From the NCBI GenBank assembly GCA_013396635.1, contig WBMW01000023.1:372001-436000 (forward strand): DNA of 64,000 nucleotides, given 5' to 3'. The position numbers and the translations under genes were made by a program. A model generated the notes under the pieces. It was not told where the DNA came from. It worked only from the letters and a program-made list of their open reading frames with translations, and ran no database searches. Shown piece after piece: positions 25,001 through 40,000 of the stretch. Position 1 is the stretch's first letter. Each line of letters starts with the position of its first letter. This stretch comes from Penelope pileata (Eukaryota > Chordata > Aves > Galliformes > Cracidae).

Positions 25001-28000
25001 TAATGAGGATTTTAATGCTTCTGATTTGCAAAAGCATGTTTTGTCCTTTTAGAAGAGGGTAGTGAGGTTGGTACTAAGAACAGGCTTCCTAGCAAGGTGG
25101 TTGATGCCTCATGCTTGTCAGTGCTCAAGAGGCATTTGGTTAATGCCCTTAATAATATACATTAACTTTTGGTTAGTCCTGAAGTGGTCAGGCAGCTGGA
25201 CTCAATGGTCTTTGTCGGTCCTTTCCAACTGAACTGTTCTGTTCTATTTCACTCCATTCCGAATGAGATGATTACGGGTGCGCAACGTGCATCCTCCCAT
25301 GGACCCTGAGATAGGCTCCTTGTTCAGTCTCCTTGTATTAAATCCTGTCCTTGTATTCAGGCATGCAAAACCTGACGGAGCCCACTGACATAACACTATA
25401 GTAAATAGGAGCCACAGTGCTGTTTGTTCTTCTGCAGAACTCCAAAACCTGGGAACTTTATAGTTGTCATGTCAAGCTACTCATTTTTACCATCTCTTTG
25501 CCCTTGCTGCACTGAATACTGCCGAAGACCCAGTCTTAAAACAATGTTCCTGCAAGCTCAGCTATATTAGTTCAAATGTGAGAAATACAGGACAGAGAGC
25601 AGAGTGTCCAAAGCTGCTTTATGCCCAACGCAAATATAGGGCAGTAAAATATTATGAGGACACGTATGTTGCAAAAACACCCAGTCAGGTGGCTTTAATT
25701 CCACAGCGTGGGGGACTGCAGCCAAAGACTGTCTGGTGTGGCAGGGATTAGGTACTGATAACATCAAAGTCTGGGAGCAAAACCAGATTGCTGCTGCAGA
25801 GCACAGAGTGCCCCAGAGGGAATGGGTGTTCTCAATCAAGGAAACAACATCTGCTATACCTGTGGCTGCTGGCCTAATTTCTTCTTAAAAAAGATCTGCA
25901 AAAACTGAGTGCTTTGAATCAACAGATGGTGTAGTCAGGACTCCAAATGAGTATTCCAGACATTCAGTAGTATAACTGCAACCAGAATTTGGCTTTTTGT
26001 TTGTAATAGAAGTTATCCAGGAGCCATCAAACTGACTATTCCAATAGCTGTACACTTGTGTTCTGTGGACAATATGGATAAAAGCATAAGAAGTAAAATA
26101 GTCTAAGAGTGCTGATATTTGTCTCACTACCACAGTTCTCAGATTCAGCAACCTTCTGAAGAGAGCAGAATAAACACAACAGCATTTATAGGTGGTGGTG
26201 GCAGTAAGTAACTCAGCTTGAATTATTCCTGCTTGAGTACTGATAGTGGCTTTGATTCAATATATGACAGCGATAAGCACAGTACCTGTTCTGAACAGAG
26301 GGACGGCTTCACTTTGTGATCCTGACACCAGATCCCTGTGGGTATAACTTCATCCTTGTGAAGGTAGTAGAGATGTGGAGGGGCTGATCTGATTGCAGGT
26401 TGGATGCCTGGAAGGTAGGAGGACAAATATCAACAGGCAGCAAAATGAACCCCTACAACAAGACTTTGTCAAATGTTTCTGAAGCAGCCTCGCTGAACGA
26501 ACAAACACTCCCAGTCATCTCCTGTCTATCTGTGGTTGGTTGACACTTTCTTCTCATTATCTGTTTCTGGTCCATTAGAGTTCTCTTCCACAAATTGCTC
26601 TCTTCACTGTTTTTAATTAACAAAACTAAATTTTGGCTAATACTGGATTTTTTCAATCCAAGTAAACCAGCTTAAAATAAAAAAATAAGCTGAAGTTCTG
26701 GCAAACACATTCAGGTCAGCCATTCACTAGATAAATTGTGTAACTTGGGTAGGCTAGTCTCAAAGACTGGATCACAGTGCATAATATATTAAAAACTATT
26801 GGGAGAATTCCAGCATCCAGTATTAAGTGGGTAGTTGTAATTCCTGCAGGATAAAGAATGATAAAGAAATAAAATGCCTTAATCCTCCACAAATTTGTCT
26901 AACATTTAATCTAGCTACTAACCATATGATATTCCCTTTCTCGAGCTTTTGAATTTGTTCTTAATTCTTCTAATTAAGACTATGAAATTGAGATAAAAAG
27001 TAGAAATCATCAGAAATTAAATACATATTTCTTTGTAAAGTTCTGTTTCGTGCATGGCATTCACAGTCAGATCTAAGGAGGCTGCTCAGTGTGATTCTAT
27101 GCCGTCAGAATAATTCACATTCACACAGCAGGTTATAACACAACAATCACATTAACGCTGCACTCCTATAGCACATTTCATCTGATCACCTCAAGTCATA
27201 AAACAAACACAATTTAATATTCATGAAGCCTCTAAAAGTGTTGAAGCAGAATTCCCTTATGAGGCATACTAAGGCAGTAACAAACTTTTCCTTCTCCTGT
27301 AAACCTCCTGTCCATGCCTCCCAGGTTCAGCTCCATCCAGCTGCTCTTCAGCTACTCCCTGGTCTCAGCCAAGCTCTTGGGGCTCAGGCAGAAGGTGTTG
27401 TCTGCATCTGAGAGGAAAGCAGTGCACAGCTGGCTGTCATCTGTGTCTTTTTTGGCTACAGATTTGACATTTGAACCAGGAATGTTCAGCTTTTACGGAA
27501 GATTTGCAGAGATAACTCAGTGCTTTGTGCTGCTGTTACAGAGGCAATAGCACTCAGACATGCAGCACCGTTACAGTAGTGGAATGAATGTTGTCACTGA
27601 CCATGTCGCTGCACAGTGATTGTCTTAAACAAATCATTCCAATTAAGTGACAGCGTGTGCAAGGTGACTGCTTTAATTTAACTAAACCTTATAACAAGTT
27701 GCTTATATAGGGAAAGCCATCTAGTCTCATGTCCCTGCAGAGCATAGCTGTCATTGTGCCTGGGGCTCTTAAGCAGGACGGATAAAATGGAAGGAGACAT
27801 TGCCAGAGTACAACCCAGCCAGGATATGCTGTGATCCCACAGCGAAGTCAGGCAGCACGTCAGGCTGCAAGGGAAGGTCATCTGAACTGCCTCGCCTCCA
27901 CTGGTGTGAAGGGTTAAAGATGAGAAGTGAAGTGCTGTGCATCAACCTCATAGCTCACCTGGTAGGAAATAGCTTGCCTTAAAGTAACAGCCTTACCAAA

Positions 28001-31000
28001 ATGGCAAATGTTGCCTTCTTCAACAGGCCAACAAAACAACTCATTTTCAATCTGTTTCCATCATTAGACAGAACTGCTAGCCTGTAATTCAAATTCTTCT
28101 CCCTCTGCTTTACCCTGAAAAGAATCATCTGCTCATAACAGCTGCTCTGTCTGGTGACACCAAAACAGATTCTGCCTCCTAATTTGAGGTGCAACCACGA
28201 TGTCACGTTATCATGACTTAAAACAGCAATAAAGTTTTTTGTTTCTAAACCAACGCTGCACACATACCCTGCTGGTGCAAAGAGGAAAGCAAATCTGGAA
28301 AAAGTCTCAGTGTGGCCTGCACTTATCTGTACGCACATACAGCAATTGTTCTTAGAATGAGAACAGGCTTTTCATATACACTTAAGTGTTGTTTTGAAGC
28401 TTGAGTTGGATTTTCAATAAAAAGTCCTTTGGTTAGAAAATTCAGAAGAACTTGGGAATTATTCTCTTTGCATAAGTTTATGTATATGAAAGTACAGAAC
28501 TGGGTTATAGGGTACTGCTGTCTTCTGCCTTTAGTTTCAGATGCATTGTGCTGCTGAAAATAAATCAGTTCTCTTAGGTCCTATTAGAGTAATCATACAA
28601 ACATCAATTCCCAGACGCTACGTGGAAATGCATGACTTTGTAGCTTTTTTGCTGAATTGTTCCTCTTTGAAGCCTGTAGAGGGTGTGCTTTCCATTTCAA
28701 ATTAGGACTGAATATCTTTGTACAAGTTAGTAATCTAGCTCAAACAGAAGTCATACATTAGCTCCAGCTATTACTGGGTGAAATGTTATGGTCTGAGATA
28801 CACAAAGTCAGAGAAGATAACAACAAGAGTCCCCTTTGGAATTAGAAATCTATCGATCTCCCTGCACATCTCACAGTGTGTGGTCGCTGTTTCACGCTGT
28901 AGCTCAGCTGTGAGCACAGATGAAACTTTGCCTCATAGCAGTCTCTTGTTCTGAAGCCTCAGAACCAAATTAAAAGTTAGCAGGGACTATGCAGCTCTAG
29001 TCTCAATTCTTTTAATCAGGAATCAGATCCTCTGTTTGAAAAACAAACTGTTCTTGGCATTGCTTAGAACATTAGCGATGAAAGGGTATCAGGACATGGC
29101 ACAGTTCATGAGTCATCCCGCAGCAGTGCTTAGAAGTCCCAAAGTAGATTACAGCACCCAGGGATCTCAGGAATACATCCCTCAACTCTCACTCAGTCTT
29201 GAATAGCTCATTATCTAAATAAGCAAGACAAAGTACAGAATAAAGGAATATTCTTCTCCCCAGTTAGCAGGTGGGGAAGGGAATAATACCTGTTATGTTA
29301 TCAGTTACAACATGGAGACAGTGGTAGAACCAGAAACTGAAACTAGAGCTGGTGAGTCTCACTCCAGGTATCTGGAAATGAGTCCTAAACATTAATTGTG
29401 AGGAACTGTCCCCCTGCTGTGTCTTGCAGAGTCAGTCACATCCGTGTGGCAGCCTCCAGCACCATTCAGCCCTTATTCTCTAGGAGGGGAAATAGCTAAT
29501 GTATTGTAGAGCTGAGACCCAATAAACAGAAATTGCCTTCAGTCCCATAGAACTGATTTTATTTGTTCATTTCCAGGAACATGTTTCCAGCCAACCTTGT
29601 TGAAGCCACATTCAAGCAGGTAAGTGGTTATAGTTTGTTACCACTGAAGAGATGAGCCAGCATCATAGAAAGATGCCTATGATGTCTCTTTGTAAAACAG
29701 AACCCAGATACAGACACTGTGCATTACTTCAGATACTACTAGTACCTCGAGCACTTAAGAATTAAGGAGTACATTTCTATTAGCCTCAGCAGTCTTTCAG
29801 CCTGTACAACTGGTAGGTCAAAATTATTTTAAGTCCAGTAAAGATCCCGCCTGGAGCCCCAACTGGAGCAAAGCTTTGGCATGGATCAGCCAGTGGAGAT
29901 GTTCTTTTGCCATGTGGGCTCCATTTTCATTCTATTCTGAGCTCTGTTATAGACCCATCTGTTGAGTCTATAGTGACTATAAAAAGCTCTTCTCTGTTAT
30001 TCTGTAACCATCAGCAATAAAATTAGAATAAAGGCTAGTGATGCTAAATCTTTTTGTAATTTCCAAAGGTACTGAATTTTCTGTCTTATACAAGATTAGC
30101 CATGGTATCTGAAGACAAAACAAGCATAAAATGCACAGTGTGACCAGACAACAGACATGCACTAGACACTAAGTGACAATAGACACTAAGTCAGCTCCGT
30201 CTCCATCTGAGGTCAGGTCTTTGAGGACCTTAGAAAGGTGCTGTAGGAAAGCAGAACAATTTATGCCAGTATGCCTAGAGCGTGGTTTCTCTTACCACTG
30301 GACTGCAGTCACAGGGTGGCTGGAATCTTAGAGAAGACCAGAATACAATATCCAACTAAAGCAACAAAACAATGTGTTTAGGGAGAATTTAATTGCTCAG
30401 ATTGGAATTGGGCCAGCAAATCTCATCTAAAAGTTGTGAGTGAGGAAGAAGCATGGCTGTATTTATTTCACCTGCAAGAATATTTCATGGGAACCTTAAG
30501 TCCATGAGGCAAAGAGCAGTCGAACCCTGGGGAGTCATTCCTGACTATGTCATATAGGAAAGGATATACAAGGGAACGTCTAAAGCAGCTCTGTCAGGAG
30601 ATCATGTGTTTACTGCATGAGGTTCTGATCATAGGATACTCTTATTTTGCTTTTCTAAAAATTTAGTGTTTTTTTAGTCAGGAGCTGTCCTTTTCATGCT
30701 TGTCTCTCTAACAGGCAGCCTTATTTAACAAAATACTGAGGAGGTCTCATTTAACTATTAATTTCTGCTGGGGTATTATAATAAAAAATACTTCGTTGTC
30801 TTTCAGTATCGCACCAAGAGTATTCCTATCATTAAAGCTAACAAAGCATCATCTGAAAGCACAACTCATCGCATTATAATATATGGAGTCCAGGATGAGA
30901 ACGGATCCAACGTCCAGAATTTTGCCTTGGATATCACCCCTCCACCTGAAGTGATTTACAAATCAGAACCAGGCACTAGTGATGGCATGAACGTGCTGGG

Positions 31001-34000
31001 GATTGTGATATTCTCTGCAACAATGGGTAGGTTTCAGACACGTTGGTTTGCAATAATCCAAGTACTCATTTAAGGGAAAAAGATAAGGGTTGGGCTGCTA
31101 GGTTTCTTGAATAAAAATAAGCTGCTTCCAGACCAGGTCCTTCACTAAAGTTCTCCTCACCAAGCAGTAAGTTATTTTTGCTCTGGAAGCTGCCTTGTCT
31201 GTTCTTCTTACTCTTTCTTAATCACATCTTATTACATTACTAGTGTAGAATACAACCATCACTTACCTATCTCAGTGCACAATTCAGGTAATAAGCCTCA
31301 GAGATACAATGGATAAGTGAGTTATTGTTTTATCAGTTTTAAACTCCTGGATCCTGTCTTTGATAGAAACTTCATTATTCTAACATTTCCATCATGCAAT
31401 GTTTATAGTTATATACCATCTCAGCAGACTCTAAGAGCTCCTGTCTAGCTAAGTTATTCAGTTTCACCTGTTGAGGAACTCATTGGTACCATGTGTGTTA
31501 CATTATCCTTGTGATTTTGGAAGAGGGGGGTTTAACATGCCCTCGTTAATGATGACAAAGGTTACGTTGTGATGATAATTACAGGAAAATGCAGATAAAA
31601 TTTTCTTTATCTAAGTTTCTTCTTGGAAGTTAACTTGGTCAGCTGTGGTAGTTCCATAAAACATCTTTGACTGTATTTATTATGTTACAGTTCATACTAG
31701 CGCAAGGGGTCAAAAATCAGGTTTGGAATTAGCAGATTTATCTCTTTAATTTTTCCAGTATGTGGTATTCCATATGCAACGCTGCTGGAAATTGGCTGTC
31801 CCTCAGTTTGTAATATTTTATAGTCAATTCTCAAAGTGCAATGTCACAGCAACCGATATTCCAGCCAAGAATTATTGGACATGAATGAATTAATTGTATG
31901 TGCTTATTAGAATCAAGGGCAACTTGATACTTCTTTGCGCAGAAAACCATTTGTTGTCTTCCCAGAGCTGAATGTATTACTGTTAGCATGTCCCTAACTG
32001 TTGCTGGCCCAGGGAATGAGATGGAAGCTGAGAGCTGGCTTCCTCCTGGCTGACACACAGAACTGCACGGCCACTACTGCCACGTACACGACAGCCCCAG
32101 CTGCCGGGTCGGCCGTGGCTGTGGGAGCTGCAGACTGACCTGAGACACGAAGACCTCAAACACGTCAGATGCTGGCGACAGTTTCAGACTGTCATTTTGA
32201 ACAAAGGATGCAGCCAAGCATTTATCACTGTCCTCAGCTTTCTGCACCCCTCACTGCCAATAAAAGGAAGTGATGAAATAAGAGGTGGCTAAAGAAACAT
32301 CTTTCTGAAGTTTATATTTATTGCAAAATAATGTACACAGGCCTTGGTACTTGGCAACAGTTTTGCTTTGGCTGTTTTATTTGCACAAAGGTCTTTTTAC
32401 ACCACTGTGGCATTAGAGAAAAATGGCATTAGAGTTTACTCAAGGCCCTTGAGCAGCATCAGGCTAGCATAAAGGGACTCTAGAATAACAGGCCTGAGCC
32501 AACTTTTTCTTTTCCTAGAGCAGGAGGTGAACTTCTCGGTAACCTCAGTCCAGGAGTAAATCCTGTGCATGAATGACTGGGCTCTTTGCTTGGCATGCAT
32601 TAAAATGGGCCACCTCTGACAGGCAGTGGGAGGTCAAGATGCATGAAAAGCCTGGAGGGCAGGCTCAGCCAGCTCTGCTGCCTCTGCTCACAGAGTGTGC
32701 AGGAATTTCTGTTAGATATTATGGCAAGTGGATAAGAGTTGAGACATCTGTTCTTTTTTCTTGGAGGAGCACACGTTATTTATTCACTATAAGGAAGATG
32801 TTTGCACTGAAATGGAGCTTGGTACAGCAGGGCAGCAGACAGTCCTGCCCACTCCCCTGTGTGTCCTCAGTACAATGCTCAGATAGGACAGTGTTTTAAG
32901 GAGCAAATTTCACTTATTCCTGTTAAAAAAAAGAGAGAGAGAAGGTGTTTCTCATTTTTGTCATTAGACAGAATGAAAAGCTAAGACTTGTGTAAAACTG
33001 CCACTGACCAGGCTACAAGAGCACAGAACTGTATGATTGTATCTAACACCCTGACAGCACAGATAAGCAACATGCCTAATAACAGTGTTGTTGTTCCCCA
33101 ACATAAAAACTACAGCTTAGATGAATATTACCAGGCTAATAATCTCTTGAACAGACTGTTACTGTGAAATCACTGCATAAGATGGTGAGAGGCTCCCTCC
33201 CTTGCCCTGGCAGCGTTACCACCCAAGTCTGGGCTTGTGAACACAGCTTTGGGCTCTGGGGGACAGAGCCCGGCCTCCCACGCAAGGCCAGGAGGCTGTC
33301 TGTGCAGTGCAGGTGTCAGCATGCTCCCATCTTCTCCTTCTTCATGAAACTCTTCCCAGAGGCAGTCTCATTGGTGCAGCTTGGTTTTGGATGAGCTTGA
33401 TCATTTAGAATCCTTTCAGGGAGCAATAGCAGAAGATCAATATGGCAGGAAAGTGATGTCTATTTATATGCATTATTGGAAACTAACACTGTCTGGAGAA
33501 TATGTGGTTAGATGACACATCCCAGAGCTGTATTCCTTTCTGAGCACAGAGTGCACATAAGTGGGTTTTGTTTGTTTTCTTCTTTCCTGGTTGGCCTTTA
33601 TAGCAATTTGGCTTTTCTTAGTATGGATTTGCAGTTCCTTATATCCCCCAAGTTTGCTAAGCATGACTAACTGTGAGGGTTGTTTGTAATGATGCAGAAA
33701 GATATCTATTAAAAATGGGATGGAAACTCCTATATTAAGATTCTGGTATTGGCTTTGCCCTGCGAGTGCCTCATGGATGCTGCCCGCTTGCTCATGGTGC
33801 ACAGAATTTAAAGCAGACTGCAGGCAGGCAGACACAGCTTCTGCTAGAAGAATGCTTTTCAGTTTGTTGACCATGGATCCCTAACAGCAGGTAAACCCTT
33901 CTCAGGGCCCTATGAAAGACAGCTAAGGAAACAGGCTTGCTACTAAGGGGCCTAAATCTACAGCACAGAAACCCACTGGGAAACTTTCAGGGAACTGCAA

Positions 34001-37000
34001 TTCAAAAAACCACCAAGATGGGTGACAGAGCCCTGCAGGGAGCCGGAGGACAAGGCTGTGCCTTGGCTCCCCAGTGCTCCGTGTCTGTGTTAGGTGAGAT
34101 TTTCAGATACTTTGTCTATTCCTACAGCACAAAGATCTATATTCATTCAGCCATGTGCCATTTAGTTCACCCTGAATTATAGCAGGGAGGGAAAGCTCTG
34201 GGGGTTTGCATGAAGGCACATGAGAATTTAAACCCAACTGCTTATGTTTGCAGGTATCATGTTGGGAAGAATGGGAAACAGTGGTGTTCCTTTGGTCAGC
34301 TTTTGTCAGTGCTTAAATGAATCTGTCATGAAGATAGTGGCAGTAGCTGTTTGGTAAGTAACAGTTTTTGTAAGACTTTTTTTAAAGAATTTTGACAGAA
34401 TAGGATACACAGAAATGCCATAGACCTATTTATAGGGAAATAAATGGGAGTGAACAATCCTTAGTTTTGTGGGGTCTCAGCACATGAAGGAAGACACACA
34501 CACACATGTCCTGTCACTGTCACAGAGGCACCCTGTACAGCCCTCAGCACAGCATAGCTGGGTGGGCGGGGGCTGGATGTGCTGAGGGATGATAATACAT
34601 CCAGCCCACACCAGAGAGCATGATGAGATCCTCACGCTGATAGTCCCACACCTTACAACACAGCTCCACAGAAATCCTCACCTGGTTTCAGCTTGCTCAA
34701 GCTAATGGGCCCTCAGGATCTGTACTGCAGCCAGTGTACTGACTGCTAGCTCAGCTTTCTCTGCACTGGACAGCACAGTTCAGAAACTAAGTGGTCTTCT
34801 GCCCATGCAGTCCAAGAGAATGTCTAATGCATATTGGTAATTCTCCTGTGTCTTCCAAAGGCTGCATAAACATCTACTTAACAGCTTCCAACTAAAAGGC
34901 ATGAACAGTCACATCAGCACAAGCGCATGAGCAGAGCCTGGGATTCATTTCCTGCTGCCGAGTAAATGATCTGCCTTAAGCCTTAAGTCAAAGCCTTCTT
35001 CTGAACCAAAACACCATACCCCCAGGGAAAGGAGCGTTAGGCCCTCAGGTGTGGGACAGGGCCCGGGCACACCTGGTCTGACACAACTGAGCCCAGCCAT
35101 GCCACTTACGGACAGCTGCTTTTACTGCACTGCTAGTGGGATACAGGAGTTTTCCACCTCCCACTGTTTGGTGGAAGTGAACTAACTCCTACTAATGACT
35201 GGGTTTGCTTTTCCTCAGGTACTTTCCATTTGGAATTGTGTTTCTAATTGCTGGTAAAATCTTGGAAATGGATGACCCTTCAGCCATTGGGAAGAAGCTG
35301 GGCTTTTACGCCATTACTGTGGTGTGTGGCCTGGTTGTGCATGGGCTGTTCATTCTGCCAATGATGTACTTCTTTATCACCAAGAAGAATCCTATTGTCT
35401 TTATCAGAGGGATTCTTCAAGCCTTGCTCATTGCTCTGGCCACCTCCTCCAGGTATTAAATCCCAATTTCTGAATGTGTCTGTCAGCATTTGGAAGTTAT
35501 GAGTGGGAGCCATTTGACAGTAATGTTTGTTACATTGTTTTCCCTCAGCTTAAAAAATATTGGAAAAAAAAATGTTTTTTCTCATAGGATTAGAAAGGCA
35601 ATAAGGGTATTTTTCCATATAAACAGATATTGTATTTAAAAAGTATTGGACAAAAATGGTTTTTCTTTTCACAGAGCATTAGAAAGGAAATAAGGGTATT
35701 TTTCCATAAAAACAAATGCTGTGTTTCTACAAAGTTAATATATATTAAGGGACACAGTTTGTCGAGGCTACATTTTTGGTATTGGTGGAGAACCTCCCAG
35801 TTCAGTCATATGGAAACATTTTACACTTTCTACTCATCTTAGTCTTTGGGTTTGGGTACATTAAGGAAAGGCTGTGGTTGCAAGCTATGGACCAGCACTG
35901 GGAAAATATTCAGCTGTTCTCAAGGAACAATATTTTTCACATTCTTTTTAGGGAGGGTGTACAATGAGCTTTAACCATAGCTGAACAGCGAAATGGGAAA
36001 CAGCTTATGAACTGGTTAAGAAAATGACTACCAACATGCACCAACTTGCACATAAAAAGTGCTTGGAAGGGCTGGAATTGGCTGTCATGGAGCACAGACA
36101 AGAAGGACAACTCAAACCACATTTCCACAGAGCTGATGCCATAAAAAGACAGTGTTGTCACATCTGTGGCTGGAGTCTTGTTACTCCAATTGTGTTGTAA
36201 GTCTTGTTACTTAGCAATTTTTTCAGAGTATTAAAATCCACAGTACAAGTGGAAGATGCCAAGTAAATAGATCTTTAGCACATCTGATATATTTATTTCT
36301 TCTATTCTCAGCTGTAAAGAAAGAGGGCAGAAGGAAAAGATACCTTTCATTTATCTCAGCTTGATTTCCATTTTTGCTTTTTCATTTTTAAAAAGTTCTT
36401 ACTATTTTACAGACAGTCTGGAAAATACTAAATTCTTATCCAGATTTTGAACTGATGACAGCGAGTGACAAACACCTACCTTCATCTACTTAATTTGGAC
36501 TTCAAATTGCTAATTAGTACAAAATTGATAAATTGTGAGCATCTATTTATAAAAATATATATACTGAAAATATAAAAGGTTTTATTAATGCCCAAATAAT
36601 TATTCTTATTAACAATAATGATTGGGAAGTACTTCATCTAGCCATACTTAAATGCTGATTCTCTTTCATCTTATAATCATTTCTGTAATACATTGAACTC
36701 TGATGTGGTTTTCATAGAAATAGGATTGTATCAGGTTCTGGTCCCTTGTGCCTCTGATCTTAGTTTTCTTGGTAACATACCAAGCTCCTTGAGGAGGAAT
36801 TCACATAACCTCTCGTCCTACAGTGGAGTGCATTTGTAGTTGGTAGGATTACAGAAGGAAAAGGCAAGCATGACAGATGGATAGAGAGTTCTGGGAAAGC
36901 TGTCAAACAAATTTTGATTTAAATAACTTCTTTTTAAGATTTAAATAGCTTCTTTTTAATAGTCAAATAAGGGCCATTATGTAATCAGAGCTTATGGCTT

Positions 37001-40000
37001 TGCATACTGCATCATTGCTGGTAAATAATCACGTGGGTTTTGCACAAATCTGTAACCCTTCTACAAATTTTCCTAAGCAAATACATACATGGAAAAGTAA
37101 CTGTGTAAGTTCTCTGAACTCAGATTAGCTGATGTTCACTTGCACTGTAATCTTCTGCCAAACACTTTTGTTACAAAACATTATCTTGCAATGCTGTGAT
37201 TACAGTCAATGATAAAAGCAATAATTTATTTCACTGAAGGGATAGTGCAAAAGGAACAACTGAAGTTATGCCAGACCTGTGCCAGTCTTGGGAAAAGAGC
37301 CTAAAACTTTCATCCCTACTCCACTGGCCTGGTGAGGCTCATTATTTCCTTATAGTTATAATGAGGTCCAACAAGGTAATCTGGGGGAGGTAGCACATAT
37401 GCAGATGGCTGTTTCTCTCATAAATATACTTACAGGAGTAAGCAGAGCAGAAGGAACGTATAGGAATTACAAGAAAGGAGAGGAGGGAGTGACTATTTCA
37501 GCACAGTGGTAAGGTATTAGCTCTCCGCCGTGTTTTCCTTTACAAGATGGTTTCATATTTAGTAGTTTTCTACAAACTGACCTATAAAGAGCAACATGCT
37601 AAGAAATACAAAGTCAAGAAAAAATCATGTGCTGCAAACTCTAATTGGGCTTATACAATTAAGGCAGGGTTTTTTATCAGAGCTTAAGAAGCTTGTAGCT
37701 TGTGCTGTCGTCACATCCCCACGTTCAAGTAAGATGTTAATTTTATACTCAGGGCTGTTAGTGTTGGAAGAGGCTCCTCACGCTCACACATGACACACTT
37801 GACTATCTGCCCTACTCCGCTAAGGGGTCTGTTTCTGAAGCACTCCGCTGCTGGCAACTCAGGCTTTTCCTCTGTGCTACTTCATTAATTCTCTTTCTCT
37901 AGAAAGGAAAAAGGAACAAGAGGGTTTTTTTCTAAGAAAAAATAATTTTTCTTATAAATTGAATCTGATTTTTCCTGTTTTTAGGGAGAAAAAAATAAAA
38001 CTTTGTTCCTCATTTTACCTTTATCTTCTAGAGAAGCGTTTGTCCTTTTTCTTTTTCCTGCTATTAGTCAACTCACTTTTTCACCATGACATATTCCTTT
38101 ATCAGGTATGGTTTAATTAAGATTGGATTCCCTTTTCTAATTCTCCTTATTTTGCACCAGCGTTGCATTTTGATTTTATAACCAATTTACTTATTGGTCC
38201 CTTACTGGTCTTTTAGGGCCTGTGCTTTTTTAAATAGCTCTCTCCCATTCCTATCAAGGCAATGAACTTCACTGCTTCCTCACTGGACCTCACCTCTCAG
38301 CACTCTGGCTCTGAGAGTACCAAACCACTTGACACACACAAAAGTGCTTTCTTTGCAGTTTATAATATATTCAGGTCCAGGCTGGTTATGGTGTATTTCA
38401 AAGTTGGAAATGTTCCAATGTTAACAGCATCGGTCATAGTAATAAAACAAAAAGTCAGACCTGAGTGTAACAACCAAAATACACAACTGGACCTACAAAG
38501 CTATGCAGTGTTTTGTTTCCCTTGTTCTACACGAGTGCCAGTTATATTACAATTTGGAGAAAGTCATTGTGGTTGGTTTGGGGATTTTTAGATCAGTTAT
38601 TTTTTTCTCTTGATTATTTGTAGTAGTATAAGGAAAGAATGTGCACGCTGTCTAGAAATTGGGAGCTGGCCCTTCTAAAAGACTTGCATATCACAGTGAT
38701 CATCAGTGCAAAGCTTAGCATTTAGGCAGCTCTCAACCATGTAGAACCCTCCTGATACATTTAGGAACTCAGCTCCTCATGGGGAGAGTCAGACTCCTCG
38801 GAAAGTCCCAAAAGAAGCCAGTGTGGTACGGAGCACTGGGCAGGCATCAGGCAGAGCTACAAAGTTTGGGAACAGCTCCGGCAGCAGGCGGCAGCTCAGG
38901 CTGTCAGCAGCCCCCAGCAGGACTCGCTGCCAGAAGGGATTTGGTATCTCTGTTGGCAGAAGCTAATGCACTGCCAAAGCTAAAGCAAGCCCTGAGGAAC
39001 AGCTCTGAACTTCCAGGTTTGGGGCCTGGACACTTTTGATGAATTTAACTTTTTCCTCTTTTTACCAGTGTGTATATTTTGCAAATCCAGTATAGGCCTA
39101 ACAAGGATTTTAATGTTTTTCTTCTCACATAGCAATGCCTTGTCTAGAGATAGCTGAACTTTTCACCTTCATCACACTGAAAGGAATGGATACTGCACAT
39201 AACTGAGCTTTTGCCAAAAGAACATGCACAAGTAATTGGGGCTGGACAGGAGAGCTGCTTCTCCCAACAGTCAACACATCTGTATTTGGTTAAATAACAC
39301 TTGCCACAGGGGCATTATATAACACTCATAATGTGGGTATTAGATTTTGAGATCATCTAAGAGGAGAACAAAGAGCTGGTTTTAAGCATACTGATGGGTT
39401 TCTTGCAGATGTTTCTCTGTCAGCTCATGTCTACATCTAAAGATAGAAAGAAAACCACAGATCGGTGCTCTGATACTCATTCCAGTTAGTCTGCACCTGT
39501 GGAAAGCTTTCTTTTAAGCTAAAAGTCAAACTGCACGAGGGAAAAACTGTACCATGTGCAAAACCCAAGAATGTGACACAGGGGAACCTGAGAGCAGCTT
39601 AACAGTCATCTCGTGGCAATGATTTCATTGAATGTGCACATTACTTCAAGCCATTTCCCTTCAGTGAAAGGTTCTGCAACATGTTTTCAGTTTCCTTATA
39701 CTTGTTCAGAAATCCCAACCACAGAGCAATATTTTGGGCTTATACAGACATTACGGGAAAGGCAGGGACAGAGGAGAAGTGTTCTTATATTCCTTTAGTG
39801 GGTTCATTTAGGGCACACTGGGTTCATTCCCTACTACTAGCACCAAGTCCCTGTGTGCCGTTGCCAGGCTTGCCAGCCCTGCTCCAGGCTGGCTCTGGCT
39901 GTTGGCAGCTGTTGGGGTGCACATGGTTCCCCTTCATGCCATGGGTAGGGCAGGTACAGCGCTGTCATTGCCCACCGTGCCCAGCTCTGGGCTGTGCAGG

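Noticed and set aside
27979..28338. 119-codon minus-strand open frame in SLC1A7 intron 3
   Set aside because: No recognisable similarity, and no flanking splice or promoter context. This length is expected by chance in 64 kb.
33473..33874. 133-codon minus-strand open frame in SLC1A7 intron 5
   Set aside because: Its start context is good, but I recognise no domain and it sits in an intron without other signs of a gene. A conservation test would be needed to revive it.
34495..34507. (AC)n microsatellite as a feature of interest
   Set aside because: Only about six units; too short and common to be notable.
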